64,000 bases of DNA. Source: Steroidobacteraceae bacterium. GTDB lineage: Bacteria > Pseudomonadota > Gammaproteobacteria > Steroidobacterales > Steroidobacteraceae. Below are positions 56,617 to 64,000 of the stretch, piece after piece. Below the pieces are notes generated by a model. It had not been told where the DNA came from. It worked only from the letters and a program-made list of their open reading frames with translations, and ran no database searches. Every line of letters starts with the position of its first letter. Positions within the stretch are counted from its first letter, which is position 1. The DNA is taken from contig JANWJS010000010.1 of the NCBI GenBank assembly GCA_025451845.1, forward strand, positions 1-64,000, in the 5' to 3' direction. The position numbers were made by a program, and so were the translations under genes.

Positions 56617-58290
56617 TCAGCGGGTCAGGGGCTTGTAACGGATGCGGTGCGGTTGCGCGGCTTCCTCGCCCTTGCGGCGCTTGAAGTCCTCGACATACTC
56701 CTGGTAGTTGCCCTCGAACCAGACGACCTGCGAGTCGCCTTCGAAGGCGAGGATGTGGGTCGCGATGCGATCGAGGAACCAGCGGTCGTGCGAGATCACC
56801 ACGGCGCAGCCCGGGAAGCCGAGCAGCGCTTCCTCGAGCGCCCGCAGCGTCTCGATGTCGAGGTCGTTGGTCGGCTCGTCGAGCAGCAGCACGTTGCCGC
56901 CGGATTTCAACACCTTGGCGAGATGCACACGGTTGCGCTCACCGCCCGAGAGCTCGCCGATCGTCTGCTGCTGCTGGGAGCCCTTGAAATTGAAGCGCCC
57001 GACGTAGCTGCGCGAGGGCGTTTCGTAGTTGCCGACCTTGAGGATGTCGAGTCCGCCGGAGATCTCCTGCCAGACCGTCTTCTTGTCGTCGAGCGCGTGG
57101 CGCGATTGATCCACATAGGCCAGCTTCACCGTCGGTCCCACGCGGATCTCACCGGCATCCGGCTGCTCGCCACCGGTCAACATCCGAAACAACGTCGTCT
57201 TGCCTGCTCCGTTGGGGCCGATGATGCCCACGATGCCGCCGCGCGGCAATGAAAAAGACAGGGCGTCGATGAGGAGCCGCTCGCCGTAGCCCTTGCGCAG
57301 ACCCTTGACCTCGATCACGAGCTCGCCGAGGCGCTCGCCGGGCGGGATGTAGATCTCGTTGGTCTCGTTGCGCTCCTGGAACTCGCGCGAGGCGAGCTCT
57401 TCGTAGCGCTGCAGGCGGGCCTTGCTCTTTGCCTGGCGGGCCTTGGGGTTCTGACGCACCCACTCGAGCTCGTGCTCGAGCGCCTTGCGCAGCGCTTCGC
57501 GCTCGCGCTCCTCGAGCTTCAGCCGTTGCTCCTTCTGCTCGAGCCAGGAGGAATAATTCCCGTGCCAGGGGATGCCATGGCCGCGGTCGAGCTCGAGGAT
57601 CCACTCTGCCACGTTGTCGAGGAAGTAGCGGTCGTGAGTCACAGCGACGACGGTGCTCGGATACTCTTCGAGATAGCGCTCGAGCCAGGCGATCGACTCC
57701 GCATCGAGGTGGTTAGTCGGCTCATCGAGCAGCAGCATGTCGGGCGCGGAGAGCAGCAGCCGGCAGAGCGCGACCCGGCGCTTCTCGCCGCCCGACAGGG
57801 TGGCAATCTTGGCTTCCCAGGGCGGCAGCCGCAGTGCATCCGCCGCAATCTCGAGCTTACGCTCCAGCTCCCACCCCCCCGCGGTATCGATGGCGTCCTG
57901 CAGCTTCGCCTGCCGCTCGAGGAGGGCGTTCATCTCCTCGTCTTGCAGCGGCTCCGCGAAACGGTCGCTGATCCGGTTGAATTCCTCGACCAGCTTGAAC
58001 GTCTCTCCAATGCCCTCCTCAACGGTGCTGCGCACGTCCCTCGCAGGGTCGAGTTGCGGTTCCTGGGGCAGATAGCCGACGCGGATGCCGCTCTGTGGCC
58101 GCGCGTCGCCGTCGATCTCCTTGTCGATACCGGCCATGATCTTGAGTATCGTGGACTTGCCCGCCCCGTTCAGGCCGAGTACGCCGATCTTGGCGCCGGG
58201 AAAGAAAGAGAGGCTGATGTCGCGGAGAATAACGCGCTTCGGGGGGACGACTTTGCCGACCCCTTGCATGGTAAAGATGTACTGAGCCAT
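56617..58290 (-). CDS. ettA: Energy-dependent translational throttle protein EttA (ABC-F)
   Basis: EttA binds the ribosomal E site and gates translation by ATP level. The 557-residue product has two ABC domains: Walker [17 protein letters not shown] and [16 protein letters not shown], signatures [15 protein letters not shown] and [15 protein letters not shown], and Walker [12 protein letters not shown] and [11 protein letters not shown]. The interdomain linker and arm are present, and the N-terminus [19 protein letters not shown] matches EttA. It is divergent from the deacetylase-like gene. Confidence 0.96.
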   Translation of the reverse strand: MAQYIFTMQGVGKVVPPKRVILRDISLSFFPGAKIGVLGLNGAGKSTILKIMAGIDKEIDGDARPQSGIRVGYLPQEPQLDPARDVRSTVEEGIGETFKLVEEFNRISDRFAEPLQDEEMNALLERQAKLQDAIDTAGGWELERKLEIAADALRLPPWEAKIATLSGGEKRRVALCRLLLSAPDMLLLDEPTNHLDAESIAWLERYLEEYPSTVVAVTHDRYFLDNVAEWILELDRGHGIPWHGNYSSWLEQKEQRLKLEEREREALRKALEHELEWVRQNPKARQAKSKARLQRYEELASREFQERNETNEIYIPPGERLGELVIEVKGLRKGYGERLLIDALSFSLPRGGIVGIIGPNGAGKTTLFRMLTGGEQPDAGEIRVGPTVKLAYVDQSRHALDDKKTVWQEISGGLDILKVGNYETPSRSYVGRFNFKGSQQQQTIGELSGGERNRVHLAKVLKSGGNVLLLDEPTNDLDIETLRALEEALLGFPGCAVVISHDRWFLDRIATHILAFEGDSQVVWFEGNYQEYVEDFKRRKGEEAAQPHRIRYKPLTR

Positions 58291-58365
58291 TTCCTGTCGA
58301 GCTTAGATGAGGCAGCAAGCGAGTATTATCATCGACTTGGCCCCTGTTTACCTAGAGTCCCACCC
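58291..58365. promoter_or_regulatory. Divergent promoter region, ettA / deacetylase-like gene
   Basis: This 75-base gap holds GATAAT on the minus strand (58325-58330), 5 of 6 to the -10 consensus, suitable for ettA; the same bases read TATTAT (58324-58329) on the plus strand. No convincing -35 box is seen for either. Confidence 0.3.
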
Positions 58366-59310
58366 ATGAGCGACAACGTCGTGGTGATCGCCGGCGAGCG
58401 TCTCGCGCGCTATGGTTTCGGTGACGGCCATCCCTTCGGGCCCGACCGCCTCGCGGCATTCCTGCGCGAGTTTGGGGCGCGGGCGCTCGATCGCAAGGTG
58501 CGCGTGCTCGAGCCGCGGGATGCCACCGAAGAGGAGCTGCTCGCGTTCCATACCGCAAGCTATCTCGAATTCGTGCGGGAGCGCTCCGCGAGTGGACAGG
58601 GCTATCTCGATGCCGGGGATACCCCTGCCTTTCGCGGTGTGTACGAAGCGGCATCCTGTGTGGTGGGTGCGACCCTGACTGCGACTCAGGGCATTATGGC
58701 GGGCGAGTTCCGCCGTGCCTTCGTCCCGATCGCCGGGCTCCACCATGCCGCGCGCGACCACGCCGCAGGCTTCTGCGTATTCAATGACTGTGGAGTCGCC
58801 ATCGAGCTGCTGCGCAGCCGCTTCGGGCTGGGACGGGTCGCCTATGTCGATATCGATGCGCACCACGGCGACGGCGTCTTTTACGCCTTCGAGAGCGACG
58901 CCGCGGTGATTTTCGCCGACCTGCACGAGGATGGGCGGTACCTCTATCCGGGGACGGGCGCAGTGGAGGAGACCGGCCGGGGAGCGGCCGAAGGCACCAA
59001 GCTCAATTTGCCGTTGCCGCCGGGCGCGGACGACGCTGTGTTCTCGGACCTATGGCCGCGAGTCATCGCGCATCTGGAGCGCTTCGAGCCGGAGTTCGTC
59101 ATTCTTCAATGTGGCGCGGACAGCATCGAGGGTGACCCTCTCACGCATCTGCGCTTGACTGCGCGCGCCCACGCCCGCGCGGCAAGCGACCTCGTCGCTC
59201 TCGCGGAAAGGCTCGGCCATGGGCGCATACTGGCGCTTGGAGGCGGGGGATACTCTCGCCCCAATCTTGCCGGCGCCTGGAATTCGGTGGTCGAAAGCCT
59301 GGCTTTTTGA
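58366..59310 (+). CDS. Histone-deacetylase-family (AcuC-like) hydrolase
   Basis: A zinc-dependent deacetylase-fold enzyme, probably acting on acetylated proteins, polyamines or metabolites. The 314-residue product has the catalytic His pair in GLHHAARDHAAGFCVFND and the zinc ligands in VAYVDIDAHHGDGVF. It also has YPGTGAVEETG, and the C-terminal ILALGGGGYSRPNLA. Length is normal. The ATG at 58366 gives the family start; in-frame sequence upstream is antisense to ettA. The substrate cannot be read from sequence. Confidence 0.9.
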   Translation: MSDNVVVIAGERLARYGFGDGHPFGPDRLAAFLREFGARALDRKVRVLEPRDATEEELLAFHTASYLEFVRERSASGQGYLDAGDTPAFRGVYEAASCVVGATLTATQGIMAGEFRRAFVPIAGLHHAARDHAAGFCVFNDCGVAIELLRSRFGLGRVAYVDIDAHHGDGVFYAFESDAAVIFADLHEDGRYLYPGTGAVEETGRGAAEGTKLNLPLPPGADDAVFSDLWPRVIAHLERFEPEFVILQCGADSIEGDPLTHLRLTARAHARAASDLVALAERLGHGRILALGGGGYSRPNLAGAWNSVVESLAF

Positions 59311-59370
59311 TTGGTGGCAAGTCGCACCCGGCGCTTGCCGCGAGCGCGGTGCTTCAGCTCTTTCGGTCCC

Positions 59371-59397
59371 GCGGCCCCGGGAACGGCCCGGGGCCGC
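59371..59397 (+). terminator. Strong GC hairpin downstream of the deacetylase-like gene
   Basis: A perfect 11-base stem (59371-59381 with 59387-59397, arm GCGGCCCCGGG, 5-base loop) begins 61 bases after the stop. A short TTTT lies about 15 bases further on, so it is not a classic intrinsic terminator. The rest of the 202-base gap holds only the candidate glyA promoter. Confidence 0.5.
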
Positions 59398-59470
59398 TCA
59401 GTGACTTGCTTTTGGCGCCGGGCAACAAGCCCGCGTCGCCTGCGATCGGTCATGGCAGGTAGGCTTCCGG

Positions 59471-59476
59471 TACAAT
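59471..59476 (+). promoter_or_regulatory. Candidate -10 box of glyA
   Basis: TACAAT, 5 of 6 to the sigma-70 -10 consensus, lies 37 bases before the glyA ATG. The -35 region (near GGTCAT) is weak. No riboswitch-like structure was recognised in the leader. Confidence 0.4.
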
Positions 59477-59512
59477 CCCCGGCTCCTTCCCTTTTCCTCG
59501 ACAGGGTCTCGA

Positions 59513-60769
59513 ATGTTCTCCAAGAGCCTGGATATCCGCAGTTTTGACCCCGAGCTCAGCCGCGCGCTCGACGGCGAGCGACGGCGCCAAGAAGACCATA
59601 TCGAGCTCATCGCCTCGGAGAACTACGTCAGCCCGCGCGTGCTCGAGGCGCAAGGCTCCGTGCTCACGAACAAGTACGCGGAAGGCTATCCGGGTAAGCG
59701 CTATTACGGCGGCTGCGAATACGTGGACATCGCCGAGCAGCTGGCCATCGATCGGGCGAAGCAGCTCTTCGGGGCGGCCTACGCAAATGTGCAGCCGCAC
59801 TCCGGGTCGCAGGCGAATACCGCCGCCTATCTCGCGCTGGTGCAGCCGGGCGATCCCATTCTGGGGATGAGCCTCGATCATGGCGGGCACCTCACTCACG
59901 GAGCCAAAGTCAACTTCTCGGGCAAGTTCTTCCGGGCCGCGCAATACGGCATTCGCCCCGATACCGGGGAGATCGATTATGAGCAGGTGCAGCGTCTGGC
60001 CGAGGAGCACCGTCCGAAGATGATCATCGCCGGCTTTTCGGCGTACTCGCGGGTAGTGGACTGGGCCCGCTTCGCGCAGATCGCCAAGAGCGTGGGTGCG
60101 TACTTCGTCGTGGACATGGCGCATGTGGCGGGGTTGGTCGCGGCAGGCTTCTACCCCAACCCGGTGCCGCACGCCGACGTGGTCACGACCACCACCCACA
60201 AGACGCTGCGCGGACCGCGCGGCGGCCTGATTCTGGCGCGTGAGAACGAGGAGATCGCGAAGAAGCTCAACTCGCTCATCTTCCCGGGGACGCAGGGTGG
60301 GCCGCTCATGCACGTCATCGCCGCGAAGGCGGTGGCGCTCCTCGAGGCGCTGCAGCCCGCGTTCGCCGAGTATCAAAAGCAAGTGTTGGCCAATGCACGC
60401 GCCATGGCGGCGCGGCTCGCGCGCCGGGATTATCAGATCGTCTCCGGCGGGACTGACAATCACCTCTTCCTCGTGAGCCTCATCGGCCGCGAGATCACCG
60501 GCAAGGCAGCCGATGCCGCGCTCGGGAAGGCCAATATCACGGTGAACAAGAACGCCGTGCCGAACGATCCGCGCCCCCCCATGATCTCGAGCGGCCTGCG
60601 GCTCGGCTCTCCGGCTGCGACAACGCGAGGTTTCAAGGAACGCGAGGTCGAGCAGGTAGCCGACCTCATCGCCGACGTGTTGGATGCCGGCGGCGCCGAT
60701 GCGGCCGTGGAGCGGGTGAGAAGCCCGGTACTCGAGCTCTGCCGGCGCTTCCCGGTCTACGGCGAATAG
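59513..60769 (+). CDS. glyA: Serine hydroxymethyltransferase GlyA
   Basis: GlyA converts serine and tetrahydrofolate to glycine and methylene-tetrahydrofolate using PLP. The 418-residue product has [35 protein letters not shown], and the PLP-lysine segment [19 protein letters not shown]. It ends with the usual C-terminal domain. An AGGG ribosome site precedes the ATG. It is followed by nrdR, an arrangement common in Gammaproteobacteria. Confidence 0.98.
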   Translation: MFSKSLDIRSFDPELSRALDGERRRQEDHIELIASENYVSPRVLEAQGSVLTNKYAEGYPGKRYYGGCEYVDIAEQLAIDRAKQLFGAAYANVQPHSGSQANTAAYLALVQPGDPILGMSLDHGGHLTHGAKVNFSGKFFRAAQYGIRPDTGEIDYEQVQRLAEEHRPKMIIAGFSAYSRVVDWARFAQIAKSVGAYFVVDMAHVAGLVAAGFYPNPVPHADVVTTTTHKTLRGPRGGLILARENEEIAKKLNSLIFPGTQGGPLMHVIAAKAVALLEALQPAFAEYQKQVLANARAMAARLARRDYQIVSGGTDNHLFLVSLIGREITGKAADAALGKANITVNKNAVPNDPRPPMISSGLRLGSPAATTRGFKEREVEQVADLIADVLDAGGADAAVERVRSPVLELCRRFPVYGE

Positions 60770-60813
60770 GCAATCGGGAGACGGCATAGGGCCGCGGTCC
60801 GACTGAGCGATCC

Positions 60814-61401
60814 GTGTACTGTCCCTTCTGCGGCCACGTCGAGACCAAGGTAACCGACTCCCGGCTGGCCGGCGAAGGGCGGCAGATCCGCCGCCGCCGC
60901 GAGTGCCTCGCCTGCGGCGAGCGCTTCACCACCTTCGAGACCGCCGAGCTCGTCATGCCCACGGTCGTCAAGGGCGACCGCACACGCGAGCCGTTCGACG
61001 AAGCCAAGTTGCGCTCCGGGATGGAGAAGGCGCTCGAGAAGCGGCCGGTGCCGCAGGCCCAGGTCGATGAGGCCGTGAGCCGCATCGCCCACAAGGTCCG
61101 TGGCCTCGGCGACCGCGAGGTGCCGGCGCGGGTCATCGGCGAGATGGTGATGGAGGAGCTGCGGCAGCTCGATGAAGTGGGCTACGTACGCTTCGCGTCC
61201 GTATATCGGCACTTCGAGGACGTGGAGGCATTCCACGAGGAGATCCGCAAACTCCGCAATCAGCGCGACAGCAAGCAACCTCTTCCGGAGAGCAAGCGCC
61301 CCGCCAGGCGTCAGCCGGCAGCGGATCGCGACCAGCTCTCGCTCCTGCCCACGGAATCGCCACCAACGGATGATCCTGGCGCGGGGGAGGGACAGAAGTG
61401 A
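60814..61401 (+). CDS. nrdR: Transcriptional repressor NrdR
   Basis: NrdR represses ribonucleotide reductase genes in response to nucleotides. It starts with GTG. The product has the zinc ribbon [15 protein letters not shown] with [12 protein letters not shown], then an ATP-cone ([20 protein letters not shown]). At 195 residues it is longer than the usual 150-160 because of a charged, Pro-rich C-terminal tail of about 45 residues ([20 protein letters not shown]). The tail has no recognised domain. Confidence 0.95.
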   Translation: MYCPFCGHVETKVTDSRLAGEGRQIRRRRECLACGERFTTFETAELVMPTVVKGDRTREPFDEAKLRSGMEKALEKRPVPQAQVDEAVSRIAHKVRGLGDREVPARVIGEMVMEELRQLDEVGYVRFASVYRHFEDVEAFHEEIRKLRNQRDSKQPLPESKRPARRQPAADRDQLSLLPTESPPTDDPGAGEGQK

Positions 61402-61422
61402 GCCTATCGTCCCGTGTTTGCC

Positions 61423-61503
61423 GGGTTGACCGTCTTCGGGGGTTGACCGTATTCACGGGGTTGACTCTGTTCACGGGCGTTGACTGTGTTCACGGAATTT
61501 GAC
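61423..61503 (+). repeat. TTGAC tandem array before and inside the ribD start
   Basis: TTGAC occurs at 61426, 61443, 61461, 61480 and 61499, a period of 17 to 19 bases. The units are related beyond TTGAC: TTGACCGTATTCACGG, TTGACTCTGTTCACGG, TTGACTGTGTTCACGG. The last units overlap the 5' end of ribD. The array could have arisen by slippage and may offer several -35-like boxes or binding sites. Confidence 0.75.
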
Positions 61504-62697
61504 CGCGGTGCGATGGCTCGCGCGCTCGCGCTGGCCGAGCGCGGTCTCGAGACGACTCATCCGAACCCACGGGTCGGCTGCGTCATAGCGCAGGGTGAGG
61601 AGATCGTCGGTGAGGGCTGGCACGAGCGCGCCGGCGAGCCTCACGCGGAGGTCAACGCCCTGCGCGCGGCCGGGCCGCGGGCTGCCGGCGCAACCGCCTA
61701 CGTAACATTGGAGCCGTGCAGTCACCACGGCCGTACGCCCCCTTGTGTCGACGCGTTGATCGCCGAGCGAGTGGCGCGCGTCGTCTTCGCTTTGGAAGAT
61801 CCCAATCCGCGCGTGAGCGGCCGGGGCGCGGAGGCGCTGCGGCGCGCGGGGTTGATCGTCGAGTCGGGTCTCATGGCGGCGGGCGCCGCCGAGCTCAATC
61901 CCGGTTTCCTCAAGCGCATGCGCTCCGGCCGGCCGTGGGTGCGGGTGAAGCTCGCAATGAGCCTCGACGGCCGCACGGCGTTGGCGAATGGCGCGAGTCA
62001 GTGGATCACCGGCCCGGCCGCCCGAGAGGACGTGCAACACTGGCGTGCACGCAGCTCTGCGATTCTGACTGGTATCGGCACTGTGCTCGCGGATGATCCA
62101 CGGCTCGACGTTCGGCTGCCAGAGCTTCCCTCCGGGCGCCCGCGCCTGCAGCCCTTGCGCGTCATAGTCGATGCTCGGTTGCAGACTCCGCCAGGCGCAC
62201 GGATGCTGACGACCGGAGGTGCCGTTTTGATCGTGACGCTGCCCGGCGCCGGCCAGGAAGTCGATCTCGCAGCGCGGCACGCTCGGCTCGCGGAACGTGG
62301 CGCCTCGATCGAGGAAGTGCCGGCTTCGAGGTCCGGCGAGCCGGCCGACGCGAGCGGCGGTGAGGGTCCGAGCAGCGCGGTCACGACCCGCGTGAGCCTG
62401 CCTGAGGTGCTGGACCGGCTAGGCAGCCGGGAGATCAATGAGCTATGGGTCGAGGCGGGGCCACGGCTCGCCGGGGCGCTACTGGATCAGGGACTCGTGG
62501 ATGAGCTGATCCTCTACGTTGCGCCGAAACTTCTGGGACCGCAGGCGCGGCCGTTGGTCGAAACGGATGAACTTCGAACGTTGGATGCTGCGCCCAACTT
62601 CACCGTGGTCGAGACTCGCCAGATCGGTGAGGACGTGCGACTGCGCTTACGGCCGCAGTGCCGGCAGCAGACCGCGGTAACCGGACGAGGAGGGTAG
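61486..62697 (+). CDS. ribD: Bifunctional riboflavin deaminase/reductase RibD
   Basis: RibD carries out the deaminase and reductase steps of riboflavin synthesis. The 403-residue product has the zinc deaminase motifs HAEVNALRAAG and PCSHHGRTPPCVDALI. The reductase domain follows from about residue 150 (VRVKLAMSLDGRTALANGAS, ILTGIGTVLADDPRLDVRLP). The GTG at 61486 is chosen because it puts 9 residues before MARALALAERG, close to E. coli RibD; TTG at 61480 and ATG at 61513 are alternatives. The start region lies within the TTGAC array. It is followed by ribE after 3 bases. Confidence 0.93.
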   Translation: MFTEFDRGAMARALALAERGLETTHPNPRVGCVIAQGEEIVGEGWHERAGEPHAEVNALRAAGPRAAGATAYVTLEPCSHHGRTPPCVDALIAERVARVVFALEDPNPRVSGRGAEALRRAGLIVESGLMAAGAAELNPGFLKRMRSGRPWVRVKLAMSLDGRTALANGASQWITGPAAREDVQHWRARSSAILTGIGTVLADDPRLDVRLPELPSGRPRLQPLRVIVDARLQTPPGARMLTTGGAVLIVTLPGAGQEVDLAARHARLAERGASIEEVPASRSGEPADASGGEGPSSAVTTRVSLPEVLDRLGSREINELWVEAGPRLAGALLDQGLVDELILYVAPKLLGPQARPLVETDELRTLDAAPNFTVVETRQIGEDVRLRLRPQCRQQTAVTGRGG

Positions 62698-62700
62698 CGA

Positions 62701-63336
62701 ATGTTCACAGGCATCGTTCAGGACATCGGCCGGGTGGTGAGCCGCGAAGCGCGCGGTGGAGACGAGAGGCTGCTGATCGCCTTTGATCGACTCGATCCCT
62801 CGGGTATCAATGTCGGTGACAGCATTTGTGTGCAGGGATGTTGCCTGACGGCGGTGGAGCTTCGGGATAGGACGTTCGCAGCCGACGTGTCGCGCGAGTC
62901 TTTGTCGCTGACAACGCTCGGCAACCTGGAGTCCGGCTCGCGAGTCAACCTCGAGCCCTCGCTCAAGGCAGGCGATCCTCTCGGAGGTCATCTGGTCTCC
63001 GGTCATGTCGACGGCATAGGAGAGATTACAGCGCTCAGCGGTGATGCGCGCTCCACCCGAATCGAGATTTCGGTGCCGCCCGCCCTTGCCCGCTACATTG
63101 CCCGCAAGGGGTCCGTGGCGATTGACGGTGTGAGTCTCACCGTCAATGAAGTGCAGGGCAATGTCTTTGGCATCAACCTCATCCCGCACACTCAAGCGGT
63201 TACAACCCTCGGCGCACTCAGTGCCGGCACGAGGGTAAACGTGGAGGTCGACCAGATTGCCCGCTACGTTGAGCGGCTTCTGCTCGACTCACAGGAAGAC
63301 GCCCGCAGTCACGGGCGTCGTGCCTCGCGGGACTGA
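62701..63336 (+). CDS. ribE: Riboflavin synthase alpha chain
   Basis: This enzyme dismutates two lumazine molecules to riboflavin. The 211-residue product begins MFTGIVQDIGRV and has two related lumazine-binding domains (VGDSICVQGCCLTAVEL and GSVAIDGVSLTVNEV; GDPLGGHLVSGHVDG). Length is normal. An 8-base hairpin (63298-63305 with 63312-63319) lies near its 3' end. The ribBA and ribH genes that often follow are not next; a sensor-like gene is. Confidence 0.96.
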   Translation: MFTGIVQDIGRVVSREARGGDERLLIAFDRLDPSGINVGDSICVQGCCLTAVELRDRTFAADVSRESLSLTTLGNLESGSRVNLEPSLKAGDPLGGHLVSGHVDGIGEITALSGDARSTRIEISVPPALARYIARKGSVAIDGVSLTVNEVQGNVFGINLIPHTQAVTTLGALSAGTRVNVEVDQIARYVERLLLDSQEDARSHGRRASRD

Positions 63337-63429
63337 AGCTCCACCCGTGAGCCACCGTCCCGGCAACCAGAAGGTCATGCTTGAGCTGCGCCTCTTTGCC
63401 GGCCGCCACGAGCGACTGCGGGGGACCTG

Positions 63430-64000
63430 ATGCCCGCGATGCGAGGGATCTGGCGGCGTGCGGGCATCTTTCCGCGGCTCCTGATCGCGTTGCTCCTGGT
63501 CGCGCTGCTGCCGTTCACCGCCTTCTGGCAGCTCGAGCGGCAGCGCATGGTCGACAATGGCGAGACCGAGGCGCGGCAACGGCTGGATTTGTTCGCCGAC
63601 AGCGCCGTCCAGCAGGTTGATGACTGGATGCGACTCAACCTGTCGGTGTTGCAGCTCACGGCACAAGAGGCTGCGATGCGCTCGATGGGTCCGCAGGCGC
63701 AGGAGCATGCGATCGCTCGCCTGACTGCCCAGTTGCCCTGGGCCTACCTCATTCACACCGTCAATGTCGCCGGTTGGAACGTGGCACGCAGCGATGGACG
63801 GCCGGTGAACTGGTATGGCGATCGGGAATATTTCAAGGAAGTGCTGGCCGGCCGTCCTTACGGCGTGGAGATCCAGATCGGACGGACCTCGCATCTTCCC
63901 GCTTTTCTCATGGCGGTGCCGATCGAGGCGAGCGATGGCAAGCTCGCGGGGATGCTCGTCGAGGCCGCGACTCTCGATCACGTCACCCAGGCAGTGACGA
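63430..64000 (+). CDS. Membrane sensor protein with Cache-like domain (N-terminal part)
   Basis: The gene runs off the window after 190 codons. The N-terminus has a membrane helix at about residues 14-32 (RLLIALLLVALLPFTAFWQL). A periplasmic segment follows with Cache features: VNWYGDREYFKEVLAGRPYG and TSHLPAFLMAVPIE, then GKLAGMLVEAATL. The C-terminal output (kinase, cyclase, MCP or GGDEF) cannot be seen. It starts 93 bases after ribE on the same strand. Confidence 0.75.
   Translation, partial: MPAMRGIWRRAGIFPRLLIALLLVALLPFTAFWQLERQRMVDNGETEARQRLDLFADSAVQQVDDWMRLNLSVLQLTAQEAAMRSMGPQAQEHAIARLTAQLPWAYLIHTVNVAGWNVARSDGRPVNWYGDREYFKEVLAGRPYGVEIQIGRTSHLPAFLMAVPIEASDGKLAGMLVEAATLDHVTQAVT

Noticed and set aside
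57472-58365. A long in-frame upstream extension of the deacetylase-like gene
   Set aside because: It runs antisense through ettA; the family N-terminus starts at 58366.
61423-61503. CRISPR array at the TTGAC repeats
   Set aside because: Units are 17-19 bases with no separate spacers and overlap a coding start; no cas genes are nearby.

Overview
This GC-rich window is almost entirely a flagellar and chemotaxis locus of a Gammaproteobacterium. The gene content points that way: FlhF with a FleN-type FlhG, MotC/MotD-type stators, sigma-54 activators of the FleQ/FleR kind, and CheZ. The gene order resembles Pseudomonas and Xanthomonas relatives but matches neither. A Xanthomonadales, Nevskiales or Steroidobacterales-like lineage is a guess.

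Layout. From 1 to 11.3 kb, on the minus strand: flagellin (cut by the window edge) and flgL-K-J-I-H-G-F-E-D-C-B, read from flgB. From 11.3 to 11.6 kb is a divergent control region. From 11.6 to 13.2 kb, on the plus strand: flgA, flgM, flgN. From 52.3 kb down to 13.3 kb, one collinear minus-strand block of about 39 kb. In transcription order it holds a FleQ-like activator, a FleR-like activator, fliEFGHIJK, fliLMNOPQR, flhBA, flhF, flhG, fliA, cheY, cheZ, motC, motD, a DUF2802 protein, a STAS protein, cheA, cheW, three MCP genes, a second cheY, a small periplasmic protein, an uncharacterised protein with a VELF tail, cheR, cheD, cheB and two HDOD genes. Upstream of fleQ lie a PilZ-like gene, a zinc-ribbon DUF4145 gene, mprF and ettA. 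From 58.4 kb on the plus strand are a histone-deacetylase-like hydrolase, glyA, nrdR, ribD, ribE and a truncated sensor gene.

Regulation visible in the DNA. Sigma-54 (-24/-12) promoters with exact GG-N10-GC geometry precede flgB, fliL and the FleR-like gene, with a fourth candidate at flgA. Sigma-28 promoters precede fliC, flgM and, unexpectedly, the PilZ gene. Weaker sigma-28-like sites lie before fliA, before the STAS-cheA unit, inside the second HDOD gene and upstream of flgB. A palindrome close to TGTGA-N6-TCACA recurs upstream of flgB/flgA, fliL, fleR and fleQ, so a common regulator (CRP/Vfr/Clp-like, or the activator itself) may sit on top of the hierarchy. Both sigma-54 activators lack an N-terminal receiver domain and no FleS-type kinase is present.

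The least explained items are: a dispersed repeat built on GCGCTGGATCCGG in three intergenic sites; the shared VELF tails of CheD and a neighbouring unknown protein; a sigma-28 PilZ gene whose predicted transcript start coincides with its ATG; and a TTGAC tandem array running into the ribD start.
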